Assembly: GCA_016703005.1 (NCBI GenBank)
Contig: JADJCX010000001.1
Span: forward strand, 1-64,000
Direction: 5' to 3'
DNA from: Flavobacteriales bacterium
GTDB lineage: Bacteria; Bacteroidota; Bacteroidia; Flavobacteriales_F; PHOS-HE28
DNA: 64,000 bases
Shown here in pieces: positions 21,101-31,306 of the stretch. The notes under the pieces were generated by a model. It searched no databases. It was not told the origin of the DNA and saw nothing but the letters and a program-made list of their open reading frames with translations. How positions within the stretch are numbered: position 1 is the first letter of the stretch; each line of letters starts with the position of its first letter. Position numbers and translations under genes: made by a program.

Positions 21101-24100
21101 TGCACTACGAACGACGTCCTCAACGCCAGTTGCAACTGCGTTGGCACGACCAGTCCTGACACCGATGGCGACGGCATCTGCAACGCCACTGACAACTGCC
21201 CGAATACACCGGGTGCGATCGGCAGTGCGTGCAACGACAACAACGCCTGCACTACGAACGATGTCCTCAACGCAAGCTGCAACTGCGTTGGCACGACCAG
21301 TCCCGACACCGATGGCGACGGCATTTGCAACGCCACTGACAACTGCCCGAACACGCCAGGCGTGATCGGCAGCGTATGCAACGACAACAACGCCTGCACT
21401 ACGAACGACATCCTGAACGCCAGCTGCAACTGCGTTGGCACGACCAGTCCGGACAGCGATGGCGACGGCATCTGCAACGCCACTGACAACTGCCCGAACA
21501 CACCGGGCGTGATCGGTAGCGCATGCAACGACGGTAACACGAATACGATCAATGATGTGGTTCTTGCCAACTGCACATGTGTAGGTGTTCCTGCCAACTT
21601 CGACTGCGCTGGCGTAGCCAATGGTGCCGCGACAGTTGACCAGTGCGGCGTATGCGCCGGCGGCACCACGGGAGTTATTCCCAACTCGACTTGTCTGGAC
21701 TGCTTGGGTGTGCCCAACGGCGCTGCACAACCCGGCAGCACGTGCGACGACAACAACGGCAACACCATCAACGACGTGTGGTCGGCGAACTGCACCCTGT
21801 GCAGGCACCGCAGCCAACCTCGACTGTGCTGGCGTAGCGAACGGAACAGCCGCAGTTGACCAGTGCGGCGTGTGCGCCGGTGGCACCACAGGCATTGTAC
21901 CGAACTCGACCTGCCTTGACTGCTTGGGTGTGCCCAACGGCGCTGCACAACCCGGCACGACCTGCAACGACAACAACGGCAACACTGTCAATGATGTGTG
22001 GTCAGCGAATTGCACGTGCGCCGGTACCCCCGCCAACTTCGACTGTGCTGGTGTATCGAATGGCACGGCTGCAGTTGACCAGTGTGGTGTGTGCGCTGGT
22101 GGCACCACGGGAGTTATTCCCAACTCGACCTGTCTGGACTGCTTGGGCATTCCGAACGGCCCCGCTCAACCTGGCACGACCTGCAACGACAACAACGGCA
22201 ACACTGTCAATGATGTGTGGTCAGCGAATTGCATGTGCGCCGGTACCCCCGCCAACATCGACTTGTGCCGGCGTACCGAACGGAACTGCGGCTTTTGACG
22301 CATGCGGCGTGTGCGCCGGCGGCACCACGGGCATCACCGAACTCGACTTGCTGGACTGCTTGGGCGTGCCCAACGGCGCTGCACAACCCGGCAGCACCTG
22401 TGATGACAACAACGGGAACACCATCAACGACGTGTGGTCGGCCGGCAGGCACCGCTGCCACCGACTGTGCTGGCGTAGATGCCGGCAGTTGGGGCGTGCG
22501 GCGTGTGCGCCGGCGGCACCACGGGCATCGTACCGAACTCGACTTGTGGAGCGCACCGGCGCTGCCCAACCCGGCAGCACCTGGCGACGACAACAACGGC
22601 AACACCATCAACGACGTGTGGTCGGCGAACTGCACCTGTGCTGGTGTTGCGGCCAACTTCGACTGTGCTGGTGTATCGAATGGCACGGCTGCAGTTGACC
22701 AGTGCGGTGTGTGCGCCGGTGGCACCACGGGCATCGTACCGAACTCGACGTGCCTGGACTGCTTGGGTGTGCCCAACGGCGCTGCACAACCCGGCAGCAC
22801 GTGCGACGACAACAACGGCAACACCATCAACGACGTGTGGTCGGCGAACTGCACGTGTGCAGGCACCGCAGCCAACCTCGACTGTGCTGGCGTAGCGAAC
22901 GGAACAGCCGCAGTTGACCAGTGCGGCGTGTGCGCCGGCGGCACCACAGGCATTGTACCGAACTCGACCTGTCTGGATTGTTTGGGAGTGCCCAACGGCG
23001 CTGCACAACCCGGCAGCACGTGCGATGACAACAGCGGCAACACCATCAACGATGTGTGGTCGGCGAACTGCACCTGTGCTGGTGTGCCCGCCAACTTCGA
23101 CTGCGCTGGCGTAGCGAACGGCACCGCAGCAGTTGACCAGTGCGGCGTGTGCGCCGGTGGCACCACAGGCATTGTACCGAACTCGACCTGCCTTGACTGC
23201 TTGGGAGTGCCCAACGGCGCTGCACAGCCAGGCACGACCTGCAACGACAACAACGGCAACACTGTCAATGATGTGTGGTCAGCGAATTGCATGTGCGCCG
23301 GTACCCCCGCCAACATCGATTGTGCCGGCGTACCGAACGGAACTGCGGCTTTCGACGCATGCGGCATATGCTCCGGCGGCCTAACGGGTATCACGCCGAA
23401 TTCGACCTGCCTGGACTGTGTGGGCGTGGTGAACGGTACTGCGACCATTGATATGTGCAGCGTGTGTTCCGGTGGCACCACGGGAGTTATTCCCAACTCG
23501 ACTTGTTTGGACTGCCTAGGCATTCCGAACGGCGCAGCACAACCCGGCAGCACCTGTGATGACAACAACGCGAACACCATCAATGACGTGTGGTTGGCGA
23601 ACTGCACCTGTGCTGGTGTTGCGGCCAACTTCGACTGCGCTGGCGTAGCGAACGGCACCGCAGTAGTTGACCAGTGCGGCGTGTGCGCCGGTGGCACCAC
23701 GGGCATCGTACCGAACTCGACGTGTCTGGACTGCTTGGGTGTGCCCAACGGCGCTGCACAACCCGGCAGCACCTGTGATGACAACAACGGCAACACCATC
23801 AACGACGTGTGGTCGGCGAACTGCACCTGTGCTGGTGTTCCTGCCAACTTCGACTGTGATGGTGTATCGAATGGCACGGCTGCAGTTGACCAGTGTGGTG
23901 TGTGCGCTGGTGGCACCACGGGCATCGTACCGAACTCGACTTGTCTGGACTGCTTGGGTGTGCCGAACGGCGCTGCACAACCCGGCAGCACGTGCGATGA
24001 CAACAACGCGAACACGGCCAACGACGCTTGGTCGGCAAATTGTATCTGTGTTGGTGAACAGCTCGACTGTCTAGGCATTCGAACGGAACGACGCCGGGAC

Positions 24101-24941
24101 GGGGTGCGATGACAACAACGCGAACACTACCAACGACGTGTGGTCGAACTCGTGCACTTGCTCTGGTAACGTGATCCCTGTCGATTGCGAAGGTGTAGTG
24201 AATGGCAGCGCCCTGCCAGGCGCGGCGTGCGACGACGGCAACCCGGATACAGGCAACGACCAGTGGGACACGAATTGCTTCTGCGCGGGTCTGTTGATCG
24301 ATTGCCTTGGTGTTCCCGGAGGCCAGTCAATGCCAGGTTCAGCATGTGACGACAACAACGCTGCGACCATCAACGATTCCTGGACGATCAACTGCCAGTG
24401 CATTGGCGTGAATACCGTGCTTGATTGCGCAGGTGTTCCGGGTGGAACCGCGTTCATCGACCTCTGCGGCATTTGCGCAGCGGGTAACACGGGCATTATT
24501 CCGAACCCGGACAGCGACGGGGATGGTCATTTGGATTGCGAGGACAACTGCAAGCTCGGCTTCAACCCCGATCAGGCTGACTTCGATATTGATGGCATCG
24601 GCGATGTGTGCGACAACTGTCCATGGGTGTTCAATCCCTTACAAGAGGATTTTGATGGCAACAATATTGGTGACGATTGCGAAGCCGGAAGTACAGGGGT
24701 CACTGAACATGCTGAAGCGCTGTTCACCGTCTATCCGAACCCTGTGCGCGGAGAGTTGACGCTCGCAGGCAGCTTGGAAGGAATCGTACGCCTGGAGTTT
24801 TACACGCTGCTCGGAGCGAAAGTCTTCGACACATCACCTGTGCGGAGTATTTCAACCGATGACTGGGCAACGGGTATCTACTTCATAATTGCGCTGGATG
24901 CGGACGGCAGACCGCTACAGAGGATCAGGCTCGTAAAATAA
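18170..24941 (+). CDS. Giant T9SS surface protein, paralogue of the preceding one, with three repeat arrays (several frameshifts)
   Basis: About 2250 residues if frames are joined. Signal peptide (MERRIVSLFAAFLIVATSIA), FN3-like domain, and the same C25-like N-terminal domain as its neighbour (AIGHVPVPYSG, ELAVGRVDMYD, SFGSYFGDWD, LMGDPTVRM). The site matching a catalytic His reads YSSGGG, so catalysis is unlikely. Repeats follow: three 39-residue units, nine 49-residue units with a thrombospondin-type-3 motif (DSDGDGICN, DNCPNTPG), then about ten 73-residue units (DQCGVCAGGTTG, STCLDCLGVPNGAAQPG, NDVWSANCTC). It ends with DNCPWVF type-3 repeats and a T9SS type A tail (VYPNPVRGELTL ... GIYFIIALD). 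The frame is lost near 21795, 22262, at several points in 22330-22590, and near 24080. Every break restores the same repeat pattern, so errors or collapse in the repeat assembly are more likely than a dead gene. Confidence 0.8.
20273..21595 (+). repeat. Nine tandem 147-bp repeats (49 residues each)
   Basis: The span is exactly nine units of 147 bases. Units 4-9 (from about 20714) are almost identical at DNA level, with mostly single-base differences, while units 1-3 have diverged. Each encodes a calcium-type motif DSDGDGICNATDNCPN followed by CNDNNACTTNDVLN and CNCVG. High identity implies recent amplification or homogenisation and makes copy number unstable. Confidence 0.93.
21596..24061 (+). 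repeat. About ten to eleven 219-bp repeats (73 residues), one scrambled
   Basis: Units begin near 21596, 21816, 22035, 22254, 22652, 22871, 23090, 23309, 23624 and 23843, mostly 219 bases apart. Between 22254 and 22652 a unit is scrambled by several small deletions and insertions. The unit at 23309 carries about 96 extra bases (a partial CVGVVNGTATIDMCSVCSGG duplication). The unit has eight cysteines and closely follows the 39-residue repeat in its second half. Confidence 0.85.
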
Positions 24942-24965
24942 TAACGAGCACTGGTTGGATGGAGG

Positions 24966-24990
24966 GACCCCGGCGAGCACCGGGGTCTTT
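24966..24990. terminator. Rho-independent, probably bidirectional terminator between convergent genes
   Basis: Perfect 8-bp stem GACCCCGG / CCGGGGTC with a 6-base loop, followed by TTTCT, located in the 50-base gap between convergent genes ending at 24941 and 24992. It serves the plus-strand surface protein and may also stop the opposite transcript. Confidence 0.8.
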
Positions 24991-24991
24991 C

Positions 24992-27900
24992 TCATTTCAG
25001 GAGGGTCACATGACCGATCCATTCCTTTCGCAACGCGGCGAAACGATCATGTGCCTTGATACGCCATACGTATACATCTTCCTTCAGCGCCTCACCGCTG
25101 TTGAGGAAGCCACCGTTCCATGCTTCGCCAAGGATGGTTGAGCTGAAGACCACCGAGCCCCACCGATCGAAGATGGACAGCGTGAAATCCTCCGGCACCG
25201 CACCGACCAACATGGGCAGGAACAAGTCGTTCGTACCGTCGCCATCGGGGGTGAATGCGTTGGGCACGAACACATCAAGGTCATCGTCGACGATCGCTTG
25301 GTCGCAGAAGGTGCTTTCGCAGCCGTAGGCCGTGTCAGTGACCGTGAGACAAACGTCGTACGCGTTGCCGATGCCGATCGGGAAGAAGTAAGTTGTAGAG
25401 ATTCCGCTCGCCGTGTCGCCGTTGATCGTCCACGCGAACTGGTAATGCCCGCTCTCCAGTGCGTTGAAGTTCACCACGGGGTTGTTGGTGCTTGCAGGTT
25501 GCGGGTCGATGATGAACAGTGCGCTGGGTGGTGGCGTTACGATCACGGCCCCCGGTTGGATGGAGGTGGTGATGCAGCCGTTCATATCCGTAACGGTCAA
25601 GTCCACGGCAAAAAGGCCTTGTTGCGTGTAGGTGTGTTGAACATCGTTCCCGCTGCCTGTGGAACCATCGCCGAAGGTCCATGCAGCGCCGACCACCAAC
25701 GATGCATCGAAAACTCCCTGGATGTCGACCACCAAAGGAGCACAGCCCATTGACGGGCCAAGGGTGAAAGCGATCGGCAGCATCGGGTAGGTGCCGGCAT
25801 CGATCAACGCCACGTCGGAATTCCCTGCACAAGCACCGGTTCCCGCAACCGTGTATGCGTATTGGCCGATCGGATCCAACGACGGGTCGAAGTCGCCGTT
25901 GAATACCCCACCTCCGGGACTTGTCCATGTGCCACCCGGATCCGCCATGGCGTCCAAGAGAGTGCTCAACGAAAGTGGAAGGTCATCGATACAAAGCATC
26001 ACGGCGTTATCCCCACCGGCATTGGGTAGGTTGTCGATGGACAAGGCAACATCAGCCACAGCCGAAGGACAAGGTGTCGTTCCCGCAACTGTGTAAGTAT
26101 AGGACCCTACTAGAGCTGTTGACGGGTCGATCGGCACACTGATGTTGTTCCCGTTCGGGTCTGTCCATGTTCCGCCTGCATCGGGGGAGCCACCCAAGGC
26201 AGTGAATGGATCGTACGGCGCACCATTCTCGCAGAGTACTATCGCACCATTCGTACCCGCATCCACACCGGGTTGCTCGATAACGAGAACCGATGCGCTC
26301 GCTGTTCCACAAGGTGCAATACCGTTCAACGTGTACGCATAGGTGCCGGGAATGCTGATACCCGGGGAGTATGTGCCAGTGCAAGCAGCATTGTTCGGGT
26401 CGGTCCAACTTCCACCGGGGTCTGGGCTGCCGCCGAGTTGCGCGAACAACGATGACGGCGCTCCCGAACTACAGATCGTGAACGAGCCGTTCGAACCGGC
26501 GTCGGGTTGTGCGTTGACAACCACCGTAACCGATGCCGAAGCGTCCGAACATGGAGGGCTGGCTGTGATGGTGTACAAATAGCTGCCAGCTGGGGAAGTC
26601 GCGGGGTCGAACAAGGTGAGGAACGCATTTCCGTTCAGGTCGGTCCAAAAGCCTCCGGCATCCGGGGTGCCGCCTAGTTGCGTGTAGAGATCGATGGGTG
26701 CGCTGGTATTGCACAGCGTGACCATATTGTTGATGCTTGCATCAGCAGCAGTTGTTGTGGTTATCATAACAGTGGCCGAAGCGCCGAGGCATGGTGCGAT
26801 ACCGGCAATGGTGTAGGTGTAAACACCATCAGCACTGCTGCCCGGAATGAATGTTCCGTTGTAGGCAAGGCCGTTCGGATCCGTCCATGATCCACCGGGT
26901 TGCGGCGATCCGCCAAGCGAACTGATGAGGGCGAACGGTGCGTCGGAGGAGCAAATGAGCACCGTGGATGCGACGCCCGCATCGGGTGCAGGATTTACGG
27001 CCACGCTGACCGTAGCGCTGGCATCAAGGCATGGTGCATTCCCTTGGATCTCATAGGTGTACGCACCGGGAATGCTGACGGCCGGATCGAACAGCGATGA
27101 TACAGGACTGTTGTTCGGATCCATCCATGATCCGCCTGGATCAGGAGTGCCTGTAAGCAAAGCGAACATGTCGAACGGTGCACTGCCTGTGCAAACGCTG
27201 ATGCTTGCATTGCCTCCTGCATCGGGTTGCTGGTTGATGTTTACCGTGAGCGTTGCTTGGTCCACCGGGCAAGGCGCAATGCCGACCGTGTAGGTATATG
27301 CGCCACTGAGCGCGGTGCCCGGGGTCAATGTTGCTCCGAAGGCCACACCGTTGGGATCCGTCCATGCACCGCCAGGGTCCGGCGCACCGAGCAATTGCGC
27401 AATGAGGACAACGGGCGCGTTCGTGTTGCAGAGCGTGATCGTGTTGTCGGCCCCTGCATTGGCGTTGGCGCTCACGCTCACTGTCACCGCTGCGGCCTGT
27501 GGTGCACAGGGGAATGGGGGCGATAGGGTGTATGTGAATATCCCCGGTGTGGAAGTGCCCGGTGTGAAGATGTTGTTGGTAGCCGCCCCACCGATGGTCC
27601 AGTTTCCCCCGGGGTCCGGAGAACCTCCCAGTAGCGCGAAAAGGTCGAAAGGAGGATCAGTGCTGCAAACTGTCGTTGAGCCATTCGTGCCTGCGCTCAA
27701 TGCGGCGCTCACGCTGACCGTGATCGCAGCGGCATCGGTGGTGCACGGCGGTGCACCGATCAAACTGTACGTGAACGTGCCACCCGGATCAACGGCGGGA
27801 TCGAAAATGCCGGGAACAACGTTGCCGAAAGCATCGGTCCATGTTCCACCGGCCCCGGCATTGGCACCGAGCAAGGTTGATAGACCAAAGGCCGGATCAC

Positions 27901-28780
27901 TGCTGCATACGATGGTCGATGCATCGGGCCCAGCATCCGGCTGCGTGGCGATCGAGACATTCACAACGGCCACCGAGCTGCACGGAGGGGCTAAACTGGT
28001 CACGATATAGGTGTAAGCGCCACTTGGGTCGATGGCGGGATCAAGTGAGCCGGAGTGGGTATTCCCTCCGGGGTCCGTCCAAGCGCCACCGGGATCAGGC
28101 GTTCCACCAAGCAAACCGAAGAGACTTGTGATGGCACCGTTCGAGCAGAGGGAAATGGCCCCCGCTGTCCCGGCATTCGCGTTGCAGCACTCGGCAATTG
28201 CGGTCGCGCTGGGTGCTACGGCATCACCCGTGCAACCTGCTCCCCCCCACGATCCCGTTTCACTATCACCGTATGTCTCCACAACGATGGAGAGGTCGGC
28301 ACCATTCACACAGTTGATCGTGCTGCTCACGGTTATGTCCCAACAGAACTGCCAGTTCACAGGGCCAGCACAGAAATCACCGAAGTTGTTCCCCGGTATT
28401 CCATCGTTGTTAGCATCGAAGAACCAGCCCGGGCCCACAGGGCCGATCGCCGTGATCGCTGTTCCAGTACAGATCGGATAGTATCCCCATAAACCTCCTC
28501 CTGCCTGACATGTCGCTGGCGGTGGGCCGGGTACGAACGTGCTCACATCCCAACCCGGTCCAAAGGAGGGCACCATTCCATGGAACCAATTCGCGTTCGT
28601 CGTATTCCAAAAGGTGATGGTGAAACAAAAGCTCACCGTTTGTCCGGCTTGATACACCCCTGCGACCGGCATAGGGTTCTGCGTGAAAACATAGCTACCG
28701 AGGCAGGGCTGCGCGAAGCACCGTTGTGTGATGCACGACAGGCAGAAAAGGATGCTCGCAACGTGTAACCGTTTCACCAT
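24992..28780 (-). CDS. Large secreted repeat protein with PKD domain and CHU_C (T9SS type B) sorting domain
   Basis: 1262 residues from the chosen start MVKRLHVASILFCLSCITQ, which gives a clean signal peptide; upstream in-frame codons are not protein-like. After an N-terminal domain of about 150 residues come ten repeats of about 80 residues, each with an LGGxPDPGGxWTDPNG core, a YTYTV strand and paired cysteines, as in SprB-like adhesins. A PKD domain follows (WTFGDGSTGSG ... HTYTQQG). The C-terminus is the gliding-motility-associated domain: VPNAFTPDGDGTNDLF, FDRWGSVVF, WNGGF and VYVWRI. It is probably exported by T9SS and held at the surface as an adhesin or matrix protein. Partner and ligand are unknown. 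Confidence 0.9.
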   Translation of the reverse strand: MVKRLHVASILFCLSCITQRCFAQPCLGSYVFTQNPMPVAGVYQAGQTVSFCFTITFWNTTNANWFHGMVPSFGPGWDVSTFVPGPPPATCQAGGGLWGYYPICTGTAITAIGPVGPGWFFDANNDGIPGNNFGDFCAGPVNWQFCWDITVSSTINCVNGADLSIVVETYGDSETGSWGGAGCTGDAVAPSATAIAECCNANAGTAGAISLCSNGAITSLFGLLGGTPDPGGAWTDPGGNTHSGSLDPAIDPSGAYTYIVTSLAPPCSSVAVVNVSIATQPDAGPDASTIVCSSDPAFGLSTLLGANAGAGGTWTDAFGNVVPGIFDPAVDPGGTFTYSLIGAPPCTTDAAAITVSVSAALSAGTNGSTTVCSTDPPFDLFALLGGSPDPGGNWTIGGAATNNIFTPGTSTPGIFTYTLSPPFPCAPQAAAVTVSVSANANAGADNTITLCNTNAPVVLIAQLLGAPDPGGAWTDPNGVAFGATLTPGTALSGAYTYTVGIAPCPVDQATLTVNINQQPDAGGNASISVCTGSAPFDMFALLTGTPDPGGSWMDPNNSPVSSLFDPAVSIPGAYTYEIQGNAPCLDASATVSVAVNPAPDAGVASTVLICSSDAPFALISSLGGSPQPGGSWTDPNGLAYNGTFIPGSSADGVYTYTIAGIAPCLGASATVMITTTTAADASINNMVTLCNTSAPIDLYTQLGGTPDAGGFWTDLNGNAFLTLFDPATSPAGSYLYTITASPPCSDASASVTVVVNAQPDAGSNGSFTICSSGAPSSLFAQLGGSPDPGGSWTDPNNAACTGTYSPGISIPGTYAYTLNGIAPCGTASASVLVIEQPGVDAGTNGAIVLCENGAPYDPFTALGGSPDAGGTWTDPNGNNISVPIDPSTALVGSYTYTVAGTTPCPSAVADVALSIDNLPNAGGDNAVMLCIDDLPLSLSTLLDAMADPGGTWTSPGGGVFNGDFDPSLDPIGQYAYTVAGTGACAGNSDVALIDAGTYPMLPIAFTLGPSMGCAPLVVDIQGVFDASLVVGAAWTFGDGSTGSGNDVQHTYTQQGLFAVDLTVTDMNGCITTSIQPGAVIVTPPPSALFIIDPQPASTNNPVVNFNALESGHYQFAWTINGDTASGISTTYFFPIGIGNAYDVCLTVTDTAYGCESTFCDQAIVDDDLDVFVPNAFTPDGDGTNDLFLPMLVGAVPEDFTLSIFDRWGSVVFSSTILGEAWNGGFLNSGEALKEDVYVWRIKAHDRFAALRKEWIGHVTLLK

Positions 28781-28874
28781 GCGCGGAACAATCGGCTGTA
28801 AAATAGCCGGATGCCGCACTATGGGGCCAGCAGTTCCTTTTGCTCGGGGATCGACCCGGACAAGTCGGGACGGA

Positions 28875-30095
28875 TCACTCAGCCACAACGCGGCCGATCA
28901 ACCGTGCACCGCGCGCATCGCGGAGCAGAACCGAATACGTGCCTGCTTTGATCGGCCCACGATCCACACGAACGCTCGCCGTGTTGACGGGCTGTTGGAA
29001 GACGACGCGTCCTCGAGCGTCGATCAATTCCAATTGTGCGCGATCGGTCGCATCGAGACCTTCGACCAGGAAGCCCTCAGAGAACAACGTCGGGACGATG
29101 CGCACGGCTTGCTCAGCGGGCGCACCGCCGATGCCGACATTCAGGTCGGTGGTGAAGTAGATATCGAACAGGGCACCCAGATACAAAAGGCCGCCGTCAA
29201 CCAAGAACTCGTTCAATGCCGTGATATCAATTGGTCCTATGGCCGTGCTCGCCGAAACCCATGAGGCCCCGTTCGTCGTGCTCACCAACACATCGGAAGT
29301 GGTGGTGCCGCTGGTGACCACTGTGGCGTAGATCTTTCCATCGAACACCGCGATCTCTCCCCCGACAGGTGATGCGGGATCGCCCGTGGCATCCGTCCAT
29401 ACGCTGCCACCGTTCGTGCTATAGCGGTAGCCGAAGGCGGTTAGGGCGATGAGGTTGTTGCCGTTGACAGCGATCCCGTAACAGGCGTAGTTCATGCTCA
29501 CCGAAGGCTGCCAGCTGAGACCATTGTCACTGCTGTTGTACAAGCCCACATTGGTTGAAGCATAAAGCGTTGCTCCGTTCACCGCCATGTTGAACACCTT
29601 GGCATTGCTGCCCATACCGCTGTGCCCGATGGTCCAAGTGTTCCCGTTGTTGCCCGTGCGCCAGATGCCTCCTCCGCTGAGGATGTCGCCATTGAACACC
29701 GCCATGGTAACCCCCGCAAAAACGTAGAACTTGTTCGCGTTCACCGCATTGCTGGCGGTTAGCGTTCCGTTCGCTACGGACCAGCTTGCGCCACCATCGT
29801 TGCTGCGGTAGATCCCGCTCTGCGTACCCGCGAAGAGGTAGGTGCCGTTGTAGCCGACGCTTTCAACGAAGTAGTTCGCTCCGCTCTGTGGAAGTCCCGT
29901 GTTCACTGGGCTCCAGTTGTCGCCGGCATCGGTGCTCTTCTTCACACCGGTCGGGTAAGTGGCGGCGTAAAGTGCTCCCGCAGCCGAGGTCATGCTACGC
30001 GTGGTTGTTACACCAGTGGTGGCAAGCGGGGTCCATTGTGCCGTGCACAGAAGGGATGGGAAAAGCAGAACGAGTGCAGTGTACCGAAGGCTCAT
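28875..30095 (-). CDS. Secreted beta-propeller (BNR/Asp-box-like) protein with T9SS type A tail
   Basis: 406 residues. Signal peptide MSLRYTALVLLFPSLLCTAQ. The body consists of short blades with repeated S(T/N)DxGxxW motifs (KSTDAGDNWSPV, RSNDGGASWSV, RTGNNGNTWTI, NSSDNGLSWQP, STNGGSVW), as in sialidase/sortilin-type propellers, but no sialidase catalytic set is evident. The C-terminal about 80 residues (LIDARGRVVFQQPV ... GTYSVLLRDARG) match a T9SS type A sorting domain. It lies 94 bases upstream of the CHU_C protein on the same strand and could be co-transcribed with it. Function beyond surface exposure cannot be told. Confidence 0.85.
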   Translation of the reverse strand: MSLRYTALVLLFPSLLCTAQWTPLATTGVTTTRSMTSAAGALYAATYPTGVKKSTDAGDNWSPVNTGLPQSGANYFVESVGYNGTYLFAGTQSGIYRSNDGGASWSVANGTLTASNAVNANKFYVFAGVTMAVFNGDILSGGGIWRTGNNGNTWTIGHSGMGSNAKVFNMAVNGATLYASTNVGLYNSSDNGLSWQPSVSMNYACYGIAVNGNNLIALTAFGYRYSTNGGSVWTDATGDPASPVGGEIAVFDGKIYATVVTSGTTTSDVLVSTTNGASWVSASTAIGPIDITALNEFLVDGGLLYLGALFDIYFTTDLNVGIGGAPAEQAVRIVPTLFSEGFLVEGLDATDRAQLELIDARGRVVFQQPVNTASVRVDRGPIKAGTYSVLLRDARGARLIGRVVAE

Positions 30096-30176
30096 TTAGG
30101 GAGATTTACCGCCTTCTTGAACAATTTCGAGAAGGCACGTGCGAAAGTACCGGCGGCCAGCTGGCAACCACCGAGC

Positions 30177-30575
30177 TCAACTATCGGAGTTGCGAACACC
30201 GGCCTCTGCACGGCCGGGGCGCAGGCGGTTCTTCACTTTCTGGTAAGCGGCGCAGGACTTGTCCAGCAAGCTGCCCAACGTGCGGCCGAGATCGAACCCC
30301 ACCGAGTTCTGCTTCGATCCTTGTTGGATCAGTGTGCGCACTGCACCTGGGTGACGGAGGATAGCTTCCTCCATGCAGCGCTTCACATGCGCATCGATCA
30401 CATTGTCTTTCGCCGCCAGATCGATCGCTGAGAAACAACCACAGAGTTCGTTCGTGAGCAATTGCACCGGTGTCGGCGCGGAGGCCGTGTGAACCGGCGC
30501 TTGGGCCTCGGCGCGCGTGCAGGCCAAAAGCATCGCACTTACCATAGTGCCCGCAAGGATGACCCGCGCTTTCAT
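30177..30575 (-). CDS. Small secreted protein of unknown function
   Basis: 132 residues with an N-terminal export signal (MKARVILAGTMVSAMLLAC). It could be a lipoprotein with Cys19 as the lipid site, although the box is not ideal. The mature part contains a CGC motif (ELCGCFSAIDL) and two further cysteines (KRCMEEAI, LLDKSCAAYQ), so two disulfides are possible. I do not recognise the family. A near-match to the Bacteroidota -7 element (TAACTTTC) lies about 10 bases upstream of the start, at about 30582-30589 on the minus strand. The gene is downstream of, but separated by 58 bases from, the glycosylation/radical-SAM operon. Confidence 0.6.
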   Translation of the reverse strand: MKARVILAGTMVSAMLLACTRAEAQAPVHTASAPTPVQLLTNELCGCFSAIDLAAKDNVIDAHVKRCMEEAILRHPGAVRTLIQQGSKQNSVGFDLGRTLGSLLDKSCAAYQKVKNRLRPGRAEAGVRNSDS

Positions 30576-30633
30576 GGACCGAAAGTTAGACGGGCCGGTG
30601 GAACAAGACCAATGGTGTGATGAATGGTTTCCA

Positions 30634-31293
30634 TCAGGGCAGGGTTAACACGAAGACGACCTGCGCTTCACCCAGAAAGACCTTTCGCCTGACTTCCGTG
30701 AAGGAAATGCCGGAGTTCCTTGCCATTTCATCTATCGGGCGGCGGTCCAGATCACCGCTGAGGACCATAAACACTTGTGTTCCGTTCCGTATGCGCGACG
30801 CGAGTTCCGGGAACAGTCGAACAAAGTAGTTGTGCCCGCTACCAGCGAAGAAGGCTTTCTCCGCATCGGTTTTCGGATCGTATTTGTAATAGGGCGGGTT
30901 GATCGTTATGACATCGAAATGCTGCGGCAATTCATTGAATAGGTCACTGATCACAGTGTCAACCTTCAATCCATTCCGCTCAGCATTCAGCTTCACGTTG
31001 TCGATGGCTCCCGGGTTGATATCGCTGGCAACGACGTGCGCGCCCCTTCGCGCTGCGATCAGCGCCACGCGTCCGGCGCCGGCCCCGAGTTCCAGAAAGC
31101 TCCTTCCGGACAGGTCGATCGAAGTCATGTGTTCTGCCATCAAGCCGGTGCTGATGAAGATGCCCGGATGGAATACGCCCGGTAGCACCATCATGTCCAA
31201 ACCATCTACTTTGAATCGTCGAGGCTTCCTGCTCCACCATGCGTACCAACGACGCAGGAAAGGGTGAAGGAGACGGACAAGGAGCGGGCGCAT
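30634..31293 (-). CDS. Class I SAM-dependent methyltransferase (MTS-type)
   Basis: 219 residues. SAM-binding motif I is LELGAGAGRVALIAARRGA, followed by the acidic ASDIN, and the catalytic-type NPPYY motif, which is typical of enzymes methylating planar nitrogen on nucleic acids or proteins (HemK/RsmC/RlmG relatives). The substrate cannot be assigned. It is the last gene of the operon starting at 37293, separated by 13 bases from the radical SAM gene, which suggests it may modify the same product; an RNA or protein target is equally possible. Confidence 0.85.
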   Translation of the reverse strand: MRPLLVRLLHPFLRRWYAWWSRKPRRFKVDGLDMMVLPGVFHPGIFISTGLMAEHMTSIDLSGRSFLELGAGAGRVALIAARRGAHVVASDINPGAIDNVKLNAERNGLKVDTVISDLFNELPQHFDVITINPPYYKYDPKTDAEKAFFAGSGHNYFVRLFPELASRIRNGTQVFMVLSGDLDRRPIDEMARNSGISFTEVRRKVFLGEAQVVFVLTLP

Positions 31294-31306
31294 GTCAGTG
31301 GCAAGT

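Noticed and set aside
20273..24061. Regular direct repeats that could suggest a CRISPR array
   Set aside because: Units are 147 and 219 bases, contiguous and coding, without spacers or cas genes.
19877..24078. Several long minus-strand open frames with regular Pro/Val/Ala repeats
   Set aside because: They are reverse-strand shadows of the 147- and 219-bp repeats; their periodicity follows the plus-strand units.
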